Below are positions 50,788 to 58,903 of a DNA stretch of 64,000 nt, piece after piece. Source of the DNA: Bacillota bacterium (lineage in GTDB: Bacteria > Bacillota > Bacilli > Paenibacillales > Paenibacillaceae); assembly GCA_023391635.1 (NCBI GenBank), contig JAEWAQ010000052.1:1-64000 (forward strand). Reading direction: 5' to 3'. Under the pieces are notes generated by a model, which saw nothing but the letters and a program-made list of their open reading frames with translations, had not been told where the DNA came from and did not search any database. The position numbers were made by a program, and so were the translations under genes. Numbering within the stretch: the stretch's first letter is position 1; every line of letters begins with the position of its first letter.

Positions 50788-52155
50788 TTATGTTCGCGAT
50801 CCGACGCTTCGCTCCAGCGTCAGCCGCACCGTCTTCTCCTCGCCGGTCAAATCCAGACGCAGGAAAACAAGCTTGTTCTGCACGATGACCGCCGACTCGA
50901 CGCCTTCGTGGCCGGTTGCCGCGAATCCTTCCAGCGAATCCCAATAGGCCAGACCGAACGGCACGGGCGGCCACAGCCCGATATGGAATTCCAGCGAGAT
51001 TCGCGCCTCCGTCTTCTCGTAATGGCGAACGAACACAGGCGGAGCGTCTTCCGTGAAATCGCCGTTCATGTCTTGTTTGCCGACGTAATTCGTCAGCCTT
51101 GCCGGCCTGCTATCCCCTTCGCGGAAAACGAGCTGGCAATGCTTGTCGTAGTAGAAGAACGTCCGGGGCCAGTCCGCTGCGGCAACGCCGCCCAGCGCCA
51201 GCGTATAGCCGTTCATCGCCGGGCGGGCTTCGCCGCGTTCTGTCAGCATATAGACGGGAGCCGTATGCGCGTTCGCGCGCTTATAGCGGGCAATCGCCTC
51301 CGGCAAGCTGCTGCAGGTCGCGCCGCATGCCCGGACATGGCCGAAAAATCGGTCCAGCATGGCCGAAGAAGCGGCGATTTCGTCGGGGCTCGCCACCTTG
51401 AACCCGTCGGAATGCTCCATCTCGTGCGCTTCCTGATGCTGCAGGAAATACACTTGATCGTTGCACGCGGTGTTGGCCAGATAGTCTTGAAACATCGCCT
51501 TCCAGTACGTGATATCCGTTGCAGAACAGAGTCCTGCGCGGCGCACGTCGTCCGGGTCCGAGGAATACACGACCGGCGATGCCGTATGATACGCATGGCG
51601 GAGATCCCGGGCCGTCCATTCGCAGCCGACGATCCGGCCGCCGGTCGGGTGCGGCGCCTTATAGCGCTTGCGGTCCACGTACCAGAAGCCCCAGGGCACG
51701 CCTTTGTGCGCGATGTTGTCCCACCAGGTTTGCTCCCAGCAGTAGCCCCATATCCCGTCGAAACCGATGTCCTCCAGCAGTTCGATCAGTTCGGAGGAGA
51801 TGTACCCCGTCGCCGCGATCTTCGCGGTCGCCCAAGGGAATGCTTCCGCGACGGCCGCCCATTCCTGTCCGAAAGCTTCTTTCCACCGGAGCGCCGCCGC
51901 TTTCTTGTCCGGGATGCCCGGCCTGGGCGGGCAGCGCACCATCACGTTGTCGCCGAACCTCTCATGCCATTCGTTGATGCGATCGGCAAGCACAGCGACC
52001 GAACCGCGGTTCACGATCCAGGTCACGGGGATGCCGTGCCGGTGGGCGAGCCGGGCGAGCCGATCGACGCCTTCGGCGGGAACCCCCTTGCCCCAGGAAG
52101 CGTCGATGTCGGATGCGGTGCTGACGAACGTATAGATCAATCGTTCCGGATTCAT
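50788..52155 (-). CDS. Polysaccharide deacetylase-like TIM-barrel protein
   Basis: The 455-aa product appears to be a (beta/alpha) barrel of the NodB/glycoside hydrolase-deacetylase superfamily: an early acidic motif TFVSTASDIDASWGKG, then RHGIPVTWIVNRGSV, GYISSELIELLEDIGFDGIWGYCWEQTWWDN and FLQHQEAHEMEHSDGF with candidate metal or catalytic His, Asp and Glu residues. A C-terminal beta-rich part follows. It has no signal peptide. I do not know a characterised relative, so deacetylase activity is inferred from fold-like motifs and from its place between two sulfatases. The frame is open to 52266, but ATG 52155 follows a GGGAGG region and gives the natural N-terminus. It could remove acetyl groups or cleave the imported oligosaccharide. 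Confidence 0.6.
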   Translation of the reverse strand: MNPERLIYTFVSTASDIDASWGKGVPAEGVDRLARLAHRHGIPVTWIVNRGSVAVLADRINEWHERFGDNVMVRCPPRPGIPDKKAAALRWKEAFGQEWAAVAEAFPWATAKIAATGYISSELIELLEDIGFDGIWGYCWEQTWWDNIAHKGVPWGFWYVDRKRYKAPHPTGGRIVGCEWTARDLRHAYHTASPVVYSSDPDDVRRAGLCSATDITYWKAMFQDYLANTACNDQVYFLQHQEAHEMEHSDGFKVASPDEIAASSAMLDRFFGHVRACGATCSSLPEAIARYKRANAHTAPVYMLTERGEARPAMNGYTLALGGVAAADWPRTFFYYDKHCQLVFREGDSRPARLTNYVGKQDMNGDFTEDAPPVFVRHYEKTEARISLEFHIGLWPPVPFGLAYWDSLEGFAATGHEGVESAVIVQNKLVFLRLDLTGEEKTVRLTLERSVGSRT

Positions 52156-52199
52156 GCCTCTTGTTCCCTCCCGGTTATGCGTCGGCCGATATGCGGGCT

Positions 52200-53549
52200 T
52201 CAAGCGTAAGCCCCGATCTTGGGCACCCACTCCATCTCCCAGGATTGATCGATCCCGTTCCGCCACTGTATGGCCGCTTCCGCCATCTGCGCAGCCAACT
52301 CCGGGTGCAATTCCTTCACGTTCTCCCGCTCGCCGACATCCACCGTCAGATTGGCCAGATGCACCTCATCCCCCGCAGGCGCTCCCTCTTCCAGTTGCCC
52401 GTTCAATACGAGCTTCCAGGGTCCGTGCCGCATGGCCGTCTGCTGCCCCATCTCCCAATAGAGCGCCCGATCGGATACCGAAGCGCGTTCGGCAAGAACC
52501 GGCATAATATCCATGCCGTCTGCCGAACCGGATGCGGGAGGGCAGCCGGCTGCGCCTAATATCGTCGGGAATACGTCGATTGCGCCGCACGCCTCGGAGA
52601 TCACTTGTCCGGCCGGAATGCACGCAGGCCAGCTCCAGATGCCCGGCACGCGGATGCCGCCCTCGTACAAGCTGAACTTGTGGCCCTTCAGCATCCCGGC
52701 AGAACCGCCGTAATAAGGATCCTCAGACCCATCCATCCAGTTGCGCGATTCCCTGGACGGCCCGTTATCGCTTTGATAGAAAATGCAAGTGTCGTCCGAC
52801 ACCCCGCTCCGTTCCAATTCCCCCAGCATGTCGCCGACGCCGTCGTCGACCGCGCTCAGCATCGCGGCCATGATTTGACGGTCCCACGGCAGATGCGCGA
52901 ATCGGTCGGTGTACTTATTGGGCGCATGCATCGGATAATGGGGAGCGTTATAAGCGACATAGAGGAAGAACGGCTCCTCCTTCTTCGCCGCTTCGCGAAT
53001 ATAGTTCACCGCGTGCTCGGTGACCATCTCCGTGAAATACCGGCCGTTCTCGTAAATCTCCGTCCCGTTGTGCCACAAATCATGCGACGGGTTCACGCCC
53101 CGCGACATCCCCCAATAGAAAACATGCGAGTAATAGTCAATGCAGCCTGCCAGGAAACCCATCCACTCCTGAAAGCCGTGACGGTCGGGCCTGCACTCGG
53201 GGCGGACGCCAAGATGCCACTTGCCGAACATCGCCGTCCGGTAGCCTGCCTTGCCCAGCTCGGACGCCAGCGTCGGCACTTCGGGCAGCAGGCCGGTCGT
53301 CTTCCGCTCGCCTCCGAGAATCGATCTTACCCCGGCTTTGGCCGGATAACGCCCGCTTAACAGAGAAGCCCGCGACGGAGAGCATACGGGGCTGGATGCG
53401 TACCAGTCGGTGAACCGCGCGCCCGATCCCGCCAGCCGGTCGATATTCGGGGTCCGGAAATGTTCGGCGCCCATGCAGGACAGGTCGCCGTATCCTTGAT
53501 CGTCCGTCATGATCACGATAAAATTCGGCCTTTTCACGATGTCATCCAT
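52200..53549 (-). CDS. Cys-type sulfatase (first of the operon)
   Basis: Type I sulfatase related to arylsulfatase A/GALNS-type enzymes. The 449-aa product has RPNFIVIMTDDQGYGDLSC (metal-binding Asp pair), the active-site motif C56-x-P58-x-R60 followed by ASLLSGRYP, MFGKWHLG at about residue 110, and FYQSDNGPS as the second metal site near 255. There is no signal peptide. The ATG at 53549 follows AAGGA by 7 nt, and a TATACT -10 box lies at 53577-53582 on the minus strand, so this gene leads the three-gene operon. Its full CSPSR motif is the most canonical of the three sulfatases here. Confidence 0.92.
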   Translation of the reverse strand: MDDIVKRPNFIVIMTDDQGYGDLSCMGAEHFRTPNIDRLAGSGARFTDWYASSPVCSPSRASLLSGRYPAKAGVRSILGGERKTTGLLPEVPTLASELGKAGYRTAMFGKWHLGVRPECRPDRHGFQEWMGFLAGCIDYYSHVFYWGMSRGVNPSHDLWHNGTEIYENGRYFTEMVTEHAVNYIREAAKKEEPFFLYVAYNAPHYPMHAPNKYTDRFAHLPWDRQIMAAMLSAVDDGVGDMLGELERSGVSDDTCIFYQSDNGPSRESRNWMDGSEDPYYGGSAGMLKGHKFSLYEGGIRVPGIWSWPACIPAGQVISEACGAIDVFPTILGAAGCPPASGSADGMDIMPVLAERASVSDRALYWEMGQQTAMRHGPWKLVLNGQLEEGAPAGDEVHLANLTVDVGERENVKELHPELAAQMAEAAIQWRNGIDQSWEMEWVPKIGAYA

Positions 53550-53706
53550 CCTTTATCCTTCAAGCGTCTTCTATTCAGTATAAAGATTGCCCTTGGATAT
53601 GCGATGACGGACATTACTTGGAATGTGACGAATATTAAGCCGGCGGGCGATCTATGGCGGAATGCGCGCCGCTCGGCTATAATCTTGGAGAAAAGGGGGA
53701 TGTCGA

Positions 53707-53916
53707 TTGAAGACCATAGTCACCGTCCCCGCAGGCGATGAGCGGACAACCTTCGACCATCTGCCCGCGGGCGGCAAGGACATCGAAATTTATTTACCGC
53801 AAGGTCAGCCGATTGTCGTGCGACGCCTGGAGGTCGAGCAAGAAGCTTCCGTCTCTCCGCTGTCCCGCGCCAACCCGGCAGCAATCGTTACCCGTGGGCG
53901 TCAGTCAGTTCGCTGA
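53707..53916 (+). CDS. Hypothetical protein, 69 aa
   Basis: I do not recognise this small ORF. TTG at 53707 follows AGGGGG by 7 nt, and TATAAT occurs about 30 bp upstream, so expression is plausible. The first 45 residues look like a small beta-strand protein (KTIVTVPAGDE, IEIYLPQGQPIVVRRLEVEQE); the last 20 are basic. It has no TM helix or Cys. Its 3' end overlaps the converging FAD oxidoreductase gene by 12 bp. Confidence 0.5.
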   Translation: MKTIVTVPAGDERTTFDHLPAGGKDIEIYLPQGQPIVVRRLEVEQEASVSPLSRANPAAIVTRGRQSVR

Positions 53917-55167
53917 ATCAGCGCCGACGAACCTCACGTCCTGCTGCCCGAGCAGCCGGTGCAGCTCGCCGATCGGCACGTCCCGGCACGCGCAGCCGCC
54001 GTCGATGGCGAGCGAGGCCGCGACGCCCGCTGCTTGACCCAGCGCGTAACAGGTCGCCTGCACGCGCATCGAAGACATCGCCACGTGCGTAGCCGAGATC
54101 GACCTTCCGGCGACAAGCAGGTTGGACACCGATTCCGGCAGCATGCAGCGATAGGGAATATCGTATCCGTCCACCTTGCGCTCGTCCGTCGTCTTCTGCC
54201 CGTCCGGACTGTGGATGTCGATCTCGTAATTCGTCTGCGCCACTACATCACCGAACCGTCGGCCCCCGACAATATCTTCTTCCGTCAATGTGTACAACCC
54301 GTTAATCTGGTTCGTCTCCCGCACACCGACCTGTCCGGCCACGTGGGACAAGGCGTAAGTCTCGAAGCCGTTGCGCTGCAAGTAATCAACGATGGAGAAT
54401 ACTTGCCGCAGCGCTTCCGTCTCTGCCGCGTTCACGTCGGCGATGCGGGCACCGTTGCCTTTGACGCGGGACATGTTGACGAGCAGCGGGCCGTCCTTCT
54501 GCTTCTGCCAGTACAGCCGCCGGCCTTGTGGCAATTCCTCTACGCTGTTATACGTGTAGCACCCCTCCGGCAGCAGCCGCCTTACCGGCTTGCCCGTGTC
54601 CTGCATCATGAACATAAGCGTCATCGGCTGCGTCAATCCGTCGCTCTCCCGCCCCGATGTGTACGGAACGCCGGCATCGATGGCCACCCTCGCGTCTCCC
54701 GTGCAATCGATGAATTGGCTGCCCTCGACAGCCCGCAGCCCCTCGCGAGTGTTCGCCACGACCGCCTGCATCCGGCCTTCATGCAGCATGACACCGGCGA
54801 CATCGGCGTGAAACATGACGTCAACGCCTTCCTTGCGCATCTTCTCGTTCAAATAGTGGCGCAGTAGAAACGGAGAATATTGCGGCGCGATGGATGTATC
54901 GTGCTGATCGGGCAAATACTCGGCCAGCATCTCGGCGATCAATTCCCGGTAGATGCCCGTGACATTGCCGATCGGCATGAAGACGCTCACGTTGCCCAAT
55001 GTGCCCATGCCGCCGAGCTGTCCCGACTTCTCCAGCAAGATGACGCGTTTGCCGCATCGCGCCGCGCCGATCGCCGCAGCCGTGCCTGCCGGCCCTCCGC
55101 CTGCCACGATCACATCCGCTGAGGCATACACCGGCACTTCACGCTGGAATGCATAAGATTTCCCCAT
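53905..55167 (-). CDS. FAD-dependent oxidoreductase (FAD_oxidored family)
   Basis: Cytoplasmic flavoprotein of the family often found in sugar-catabolic clusters. The 420-aa product has the dinucleotide motif VIVAGGGPAGTAAAIGAARCGKRVILLE at residues 18-45, GQLGGMGTLGNV just after, SQFIDCTGDARVA in the middle (second FAD contact) and NLLVAGRSISATHVAMSSMRVQATCYALGQAAG near the end. GGAGG precedes the ATG at 55167; the frame is open 12 codons further. It is transcribed divergently from a LacI-type regulator gene, with 122 bp between the starts, and is probably its target. Substrate unknown. Confidence 0.85.
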   Translation of the reverse strand: MGKSYAFQREVPVYASADVIVAGGGPAGTAAAIGAARCGKRVILLEKSGQLGGMGTLGNVSVFMPIGNVTGIYRELIAEMLAEYLPDQHDTSIAPQYSPFLLRHYLNEKMRKEGVDVMFHADVAGVMLHEGRMQAVVANTREGLRAVEGSQFIDCTGDARVAIDAGVPYTSGRESDGLTQPMTLMFMMQDTGKPVRRLLPEGCYTYNSVEELPQGRRLYWQKQKDGPLLVNMSRVKGNGARIADVNAAETEALRQVFSIVDYLQRNGFETYALSHVAGQVGVRETNQINGLYTLTEEDIVGGRRFGDVVAQTNYEIDIHSPDGQKTTDERKVDGYDIPYRCMLPESVSNLLVAGRSISATHVAMSSMRVQATCYALGQAAGVAASLAIDGGCACRDVPIGELHRLLGQQDVRFVGADSAN

Positions 55168-55217
55168 TTTCCTCCAACCCCTTCGCCTCGATATCAAGGT
55201 CATTATAGGATGGAATG

Positions 55218-55255
55218 AAGTTTAATTATAGTTTCATTTTTGTTACACTAAACTT
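55218..55255. promoter_or_regulatory. Divergent promoter region of the FAD and LacI-type genes
   Basis: On the minus strand TATAAT (55225-55230) with an upstream TTTAGT at 16 bp fits a promoter for the FAD gene. AAGTTTA (55218-55224) and TAAACTT (55249-55255) are inverted copies flanking this promoter and could be operator half-sites. Confidence 0.4.
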
Positions 55256-55289
55256 AATGAAAATGGATAGCGAGGACTGGGGCGAGAAC

Positions 55290-56327
55290 ATGCGAAGGAA
55301 GAAAACGGTGACGCTGCGCGACATCGCGGACGAGCTGCAATTGACCGTGCATACGGTATCCAAGGCGCTGCGCGGGTTGCCCGGGATGTCGGAGGAGACG
55401 CGCAAGGACGTCTTCGAGACGGCGCGGCGGCTCGGGTATCGAACGAAGGAACAGGCCATTAGCCAATGGTACGAACGGGTGCCTCGGCTGATTGCTTCAG
55501 GCAAGCGGTTCTTCATGCTCTTGCCCGGCGATACACCGTTCAACCAATTGCTGCTTACGGGTCTTCATGAACGCCTGCACGAGATGGGACATACGGCAAC
55601 GGCCGTCCTGCTCCCCCAGACAATCGCCGACCGGGATCAGCTGCAAGCTTGGGTCGACAACAGCGGCATGATGTACAGTGACGGACTGATTCTCGCCCCT
55701 TCCATTCCGGAATGGAAGGAAGAAGCGCTTCTCGCCCTGCCGATTCCGAAAGTGCTGATCAATTTCCCGCCGATGCTCGCCCGCATTGACAGTGTCATCT
55801 GGGATGTGGAGCACGCCATTCACCAGTCTGTCGAATGCTTCGTGACTCACGGCCATACGCGAATTCTGTATCTTGGCAACATTCATGAACACCGCGGGTT
55901 TCGCTTGCGGTGGATCGCCTTCCAAGCCGCGATGAGACGATGGCTGGACGTTGATGTCCGGGCAGAAGACCATATGACAGACCCGTGCGACGACTGGGAG
56001 AGCTGGAACCGGCAATTGGAAGATCTGCTGAAGAGAAGCGGCTGCACTGCCATTCTGTGCGCGATCGATTACGACTTGCAGCCGGTCATGTACTATTTGC
56101 AATCACATGGCAAGCGCGTGCCCGCCGATTACTCGGTCATCTGCCTGGAGACGCTGTCTCCTGCCGCCATTCCTCATATTACCCGGCCCCAACTTCACCT
56201 GCGCGAAAGCGGAAGCCGTGCCGCCGAGCGGCTATTATGGAGAATTGCCAACCCGGACGCGCCCTGCGAGCATATTCGGGTCAGCGGCGGCTTCATCGAC
56301 GGAGAGACGGTGGCGCGATTGTCATGA
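55290..56327 (+). CDS. LacI-family transcriptional regulator
   Basis: Sugar-responsive repressor or activator. The 345-aa product has an N-terminal LacI HTH (VTLRDIADELQLTVHTVSKALRGLPGMSEETRKDVFETARRLGY) followed by a periplasmic-binding-protein-like effector domain with GLILAPSIPEWKE, THGHTRILYLGN and CAIDYDLQPVMYYLQSHGKRVPADYSVICLE. The hinge region is less canonical than in LacI itself. ATG 55290 is chosen because GGGGCGAG precedes it and the family begins at MRRKKTVTLRDIA; the frame is open from 55215. It probably regulates the divergent FAD oxidoreductase gene. Confidence 0.87.
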   Translation: MRRKKTVTLRDIADELQLTVHTVSKALRGLPGMSEETRKDVFETARRLGYRTKEQAISQWYERVPRLIASGKRFFMLLPGDTPFNQLLLTGLHERLHEMGHTATAVLLPQTIADRDQLQAWVDNSGMMYSDGLILAPSIPEWKEEALLALPIPKVLINFPPMLARIDSVIWDVEHAIHQSVECFVTHGHTRILYLGNIHEHRGFRLRWIAFQAAMRRWLDVDVRAEDHMTDPCDDWESWNRQLEDLLKRSGCTAILCAIDYDLQPVMYYLQSHGKRVPADYSVICLETLSPAAIPHITRPQLHLRESGSRAAERLLWRIANPDAPCEHIRVSGGFIDGETVARLS

Positions 56328-56368
56328 CTTATGCAATGCCGGGACAATCCGCCCATTACCGACTCTCC

Positions 56369-56974
56369 TTAGTCGACCCTTGCACCGTAAGACCGCAAGA
56401 ACGCTACAGCTTGCATGGCGTCCATGCGAGCTCCCTTCACATCAATCGATTTGAAATCCACCCCATCCATAATCGCTCCGCGCAAGTCTGCCCCCTTCAG
56501 TTTGGTTTGTGCCATTATCGCTCTTGTTAAGTCGCAATCTCGCAGGTCGGAATTCTCCAATTTGACTTCGTATAGGTCCGCTTCGTAAAATCGGATGCCT
56601 CTCAAATCCTGTTTGGCCAGCTTCGTTTGACGAAGGTTCGTATAGGACCAATCACCTCGAGTCAACGTAACGCCATCCATCTTCGCGTTTGCAAAGTCGG
56701 ATCCCGTCATTTTGCAATCGATGAATTGGGTTATGAATAGATTCGCCTCCACGAAATTGCAATTTTCAAAAGCCGTACCCGTATGAATAGAGGCATTCAG
56801 CAGCGCACCTCGAAAATCGCATTGCGCGAAGCGGCACTTCGTTGTTCGTATCTCTTCCAGAGAGGCATGCCTAAATTGGCAGCGTTCAAATACACAGCGC
56901 TCAAATGAATGTTCTTGTAAATCCCGTCCGCTGAAACGAACCGCCTCATAATGTTCCTCGATATGCTGCTCCAT
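56369..56974 (-). CDS. Pentapeptide-repeat protein (downstream of a pair)
   Basis: Quadrilateral beta-helix protein with A(D/N)LxX-type repeats (CVFERCQFRHASLEE, CRFAQCDFRGALLNA, NSDLRDCDLTRAIMAQ, KGADLRGAIMDGVDF). The 201-aa product is repeat throughout apart from the short ends. It has no signal peptide or TM helix. Pentapeptide-repeat proteins include DNA-gyrase-protecting Qnr/MfpA proteins, but many have unknown roles and nothing here points to one. GGAGGTGA precedes the ATG at 56974. It starts 18 bp after the stop of a second pentapeptide-repeat gene, so the two form an operon. Confidence 0.85.
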   Translation of the reverse strand: MEQHIEEHYEAVRFSGRDLQEHSFERCVFERCQFRHASLEEIRTTKCRFAQCDFRGALLNASIHTGTAFENCNFVEANLFITQFIDCKMTGSDFANAKMDGVTLTRGDWSYTNLRQTKLAKQDLRGIRFYEADLYEVKLENSDLRDCDLTRAIMAQTKLKGADLRGAIMDGVDFKSIDVKGARMDAMQAVAFLRSYGARVD

Positions 56975-56992
56975 CAAGTATTCACCTCCGAG

Positions 56993-57646
56993 TCATGATT
57001 TGATGACCAAGCCCAAGAGCCCAACGAACGAAGATGCCTGACTATGCGATATGGTACATCCTTTCAAATCCTCGATCTCCACCATTAATCCGTCGAATTC
57101 GCAATCGCTTAAATCGATACCTTCCAGCTTGGAACCGGACAAGTTAGCCTGGTCCATCGAGCAGACGCTAAAGGATAATGATTGGAATACAGAATGATAA
57201 AAATCGGCTCCGATCAATGAACAGCCATCGAAATCTGCCTGTTTAAATTTCGAAAGCCGAAAGGAACAGTAATCGCCCACGCAGTCAACAAATCGAACAT
57301 TCGTAAATCTGCTGCTAGTAAAATCCGTTCCGATTAATTTGCAATTCCTGAATTCAGCGCGAAACAAAAAAGAATCCGTAAGGCAAACATTGGAGAGATC
57401 GCATTTTTCGAAGATGACATCTGTTAATTCAATACCGGTCAACATCGACTCTGTAATCGTTGTGTTCTGAAACAAGCATTTTTCAATAGATACCTTGCTG
57501 GCTTCCTGTCCTTCGATGACGATATCGCATACTCGTTTTCGAAGTATTTCATCTTTCGTCCGGAGTGGGTCCCACGCACCATTCAGGCTATTTAACTCAT
57601 TCGGAATATCGGGCGGTTCAATTTTCCGCTTTATGATGCCGTCCAC
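56993..57646 (-). CDS. Pentapeptide-repeat protein (upstream of a pair)
   Basis: The 217-aa product begins with about 50 non-repeat residues and continues with right-handed beta-helix repeats (KCLFQNTTITES, KCDLSNVCLTDSFLF, NCKLIGTDFTSSRFT, GCSLIGADFYHSVFQ, GSKLEGIDLSDCEF). The repeats are divergent and Cys-rich compared with its neighbour. The start is GTG at 57646, which lies within the AGGTGG of the ribosome-binding region, and an upstream in-frame stop excludes a longer form. The true start could be a little further in. Function unknown; co-transcribed with the next gene. Confidence 0.8.
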   Translation of the reverse strand: MDGIIKRKIEPPDIPNELNSLNGAWDPLRTKDEILRKRVCDIVIEGQEASKVSIEKCLFQNTTITESMLTGIELTDVIFEKCDLSNVCLTDSFLFRAEFRNCKLIGTDFTSSRFTNVRFVDCVGDYCSFRLSKFKQADFDGCSLIGADFYHSVFQSLSFSVCSMDQANLSGSKLEGIDLSDCEFDGLMVEIEDLKGCTISHSQASSFVGLLGLVIKS

Positions 57647-57784
57647 CTCGCTTTGTCATCGGTTCTTGAGTTTTGTGATTGATAAAATTGTACCAAACAC
57701 ATGTTCTGTTTGTCTATATTTGGGCGTTATGGCCTGCGTATTTTTCTGTCTTCCCTCAATGAACCGCTAACGGCTGTCGCTGCC

Positions 57785-57841
57785 CCGACAAATAGCAACA
57801 ACCCATTACCATCAGGCGAATGGGTTGTTGTTATTTGTCGG
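57785..57841. terminator. 23-bp-stem hairpin between the TIM-barrel and pentapeptide genes
   Basis: CCGACAAATAGC...CCATT (57785-57807) pairs with AATGGG...TTTGTCGG (57819-57841) over 23 positions with one C/T position that would be A-C or G-U. The loop is 11 nt. It lies 24 bp after the TIM-barrel gene stop on the minus strand. No long T-run follows. The rest of 57647-57865 shows no gene. Confidence 0.6.
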
Positions 57842-57865
57842 CAAAAGTCATGCAAACCGCAAGGT

Positions 57866-58849
57866 TCAGCCGAACATCAACTCGCGCATATAGGAGGAAG
57901 CTTCGACCGCATTGCCGCCGGCCAGAATGCGCTCGATCCGGTCGTCGTCCATCTTGTTGACCAGTTTCTTGTACGTATCCATCCAGCGAATGCTTTCATT
58001 GACCGCATCTCGGCCATCTTCGCGATAAGGGTACTGATCGGTCGAGATCCACCCGCTGTAACCGGTCTTTTTCAGCCAATAGTAGAACTCCAAGTACGGA
58101 ATCGTATGAACCGAGCCGGCGATCATATCATCGTCCCAGTAGCCGTAGCAATCGTTCATATGCACGTGGAACAGCTTGTCTCCGTATTTTTTCAGCACGG
58201 CGACCGACTCCGCCACATTCTCATAGGCGACCAGCGCATGACCGAAATCGATCGTCACGCCGCAGTTGTCCATGCCAATCTCGCGAATCATGAGCAGCGT
58301 ACTGAATACGTTCGACGGGTAGCTGCGATTGCGCGGTTCTTTCGGCTTGTACTCGATCGCGATCCTCATCTCCCGGTTGTATTCGCAGCAAGCCGCGACG
58401 CCTTCCTCGAACCACGTGCGCTCCTTGATAAAGTCGCCCTGGAACGGATAGTCATAGCCGTCCTGCCCGGGCCACAAGCTGATCAAGTCGCATCCGATGT
58501 CCGCCGCGATATCGATCATGGACTTGGTCAACGCGACCGCTTCGCGCCGCACGCCTGCATCCTTGTTCGTGAATGCCCCCATTTTCCAATACTTCTCGCT
58601 GAAGTGGTCCGGAATGATCGATACCGGCGTCAGACCGGACTGCTTGAGCAATTGCTTGACTTCCGCCGCATTGTCGGGCCGAATGTGCCAGGTGCCGACG
58701 AGCTCCACGCCGCTGACGCCTTCGATCGACCGTACTCTCTCGAATAGTTGCTCGGTTGTGAACGGCTCGCCGTATGCGCTGCAATACCGGTCCGAGCACG
58801 AACCGACATTTCCGAGAATGACGCTCGATTTCGGTTGAAAAGCTGTCAT
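57866..58849 (-). CDS. Xylose isomerase-like TIM-barrel protein (AP endonuclease 2 family)
   Basis: Sugar-phosphate isomerase/epimerase-type enzyme. The 327-aa product has the family pattern of metal-binding acidic and His residues: GVELVGTWHIRPDN, LISLWPGQDGYDYP, RIAIEYKPKEPRNRSYP, VTIDFGHALVAYENVAE and KLFHVHMNDCYGYWDDDM, where the Glu, Asp and two His would bind a divalent metal. GGAGGG lies 6 nt before the ATG. It is the last gene of the nucleoside-transporter operon, 54 bp after the second permease. It may act on the ribose moiety released from nucleosides; the exact reaction is not known. Confidence 0.83.
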   Translation of the reverse strand: MTAFQPKSSVILGNVGSCSDRYCSAYGEPFTTEQLFERVRSIEGVSGVELVGTWHIRPDNAAEVKQLLKQSGLTPVSIIPDHFSEKYWKMGAFTNKDAGVRREAVALTKSMIDIAADIGCDLISLWPGQDGYDYPFQGDFIKERTWFEEGVAACCEYNREMRIAIEYKPKEPRNRSYPSNVFSTLLMIREIGMDNCGVTIDFGHALVAYENVAESVAVLKKYGDKLFHVHMNDCYGYWDDDMIAGSVHTIPYLEFYYWLKKTGYSGWISTDQYPYREDGRDAVNESIRWMDTYKKLVNKMDDDRIERILAGGNAVEASSYMRELMFG

Positions 58850-58903
58850 CGTAATCCCTCCATGTCATGTCAGTGTTTGATCTCTGGTTGCCACTTATAA
58901 CGC

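Noticed and set aside
49405..52209. 934-codon open frame on the plus strand
   Set aside because: It is antisense to a sulfatase gene and the deacetylase-like gene with clear motifs. Its codon pattern is that of the GC-rich complementary frame, it has no ribosome-binding site, and its protein is Arg/Val-rich without any recognisable domain.
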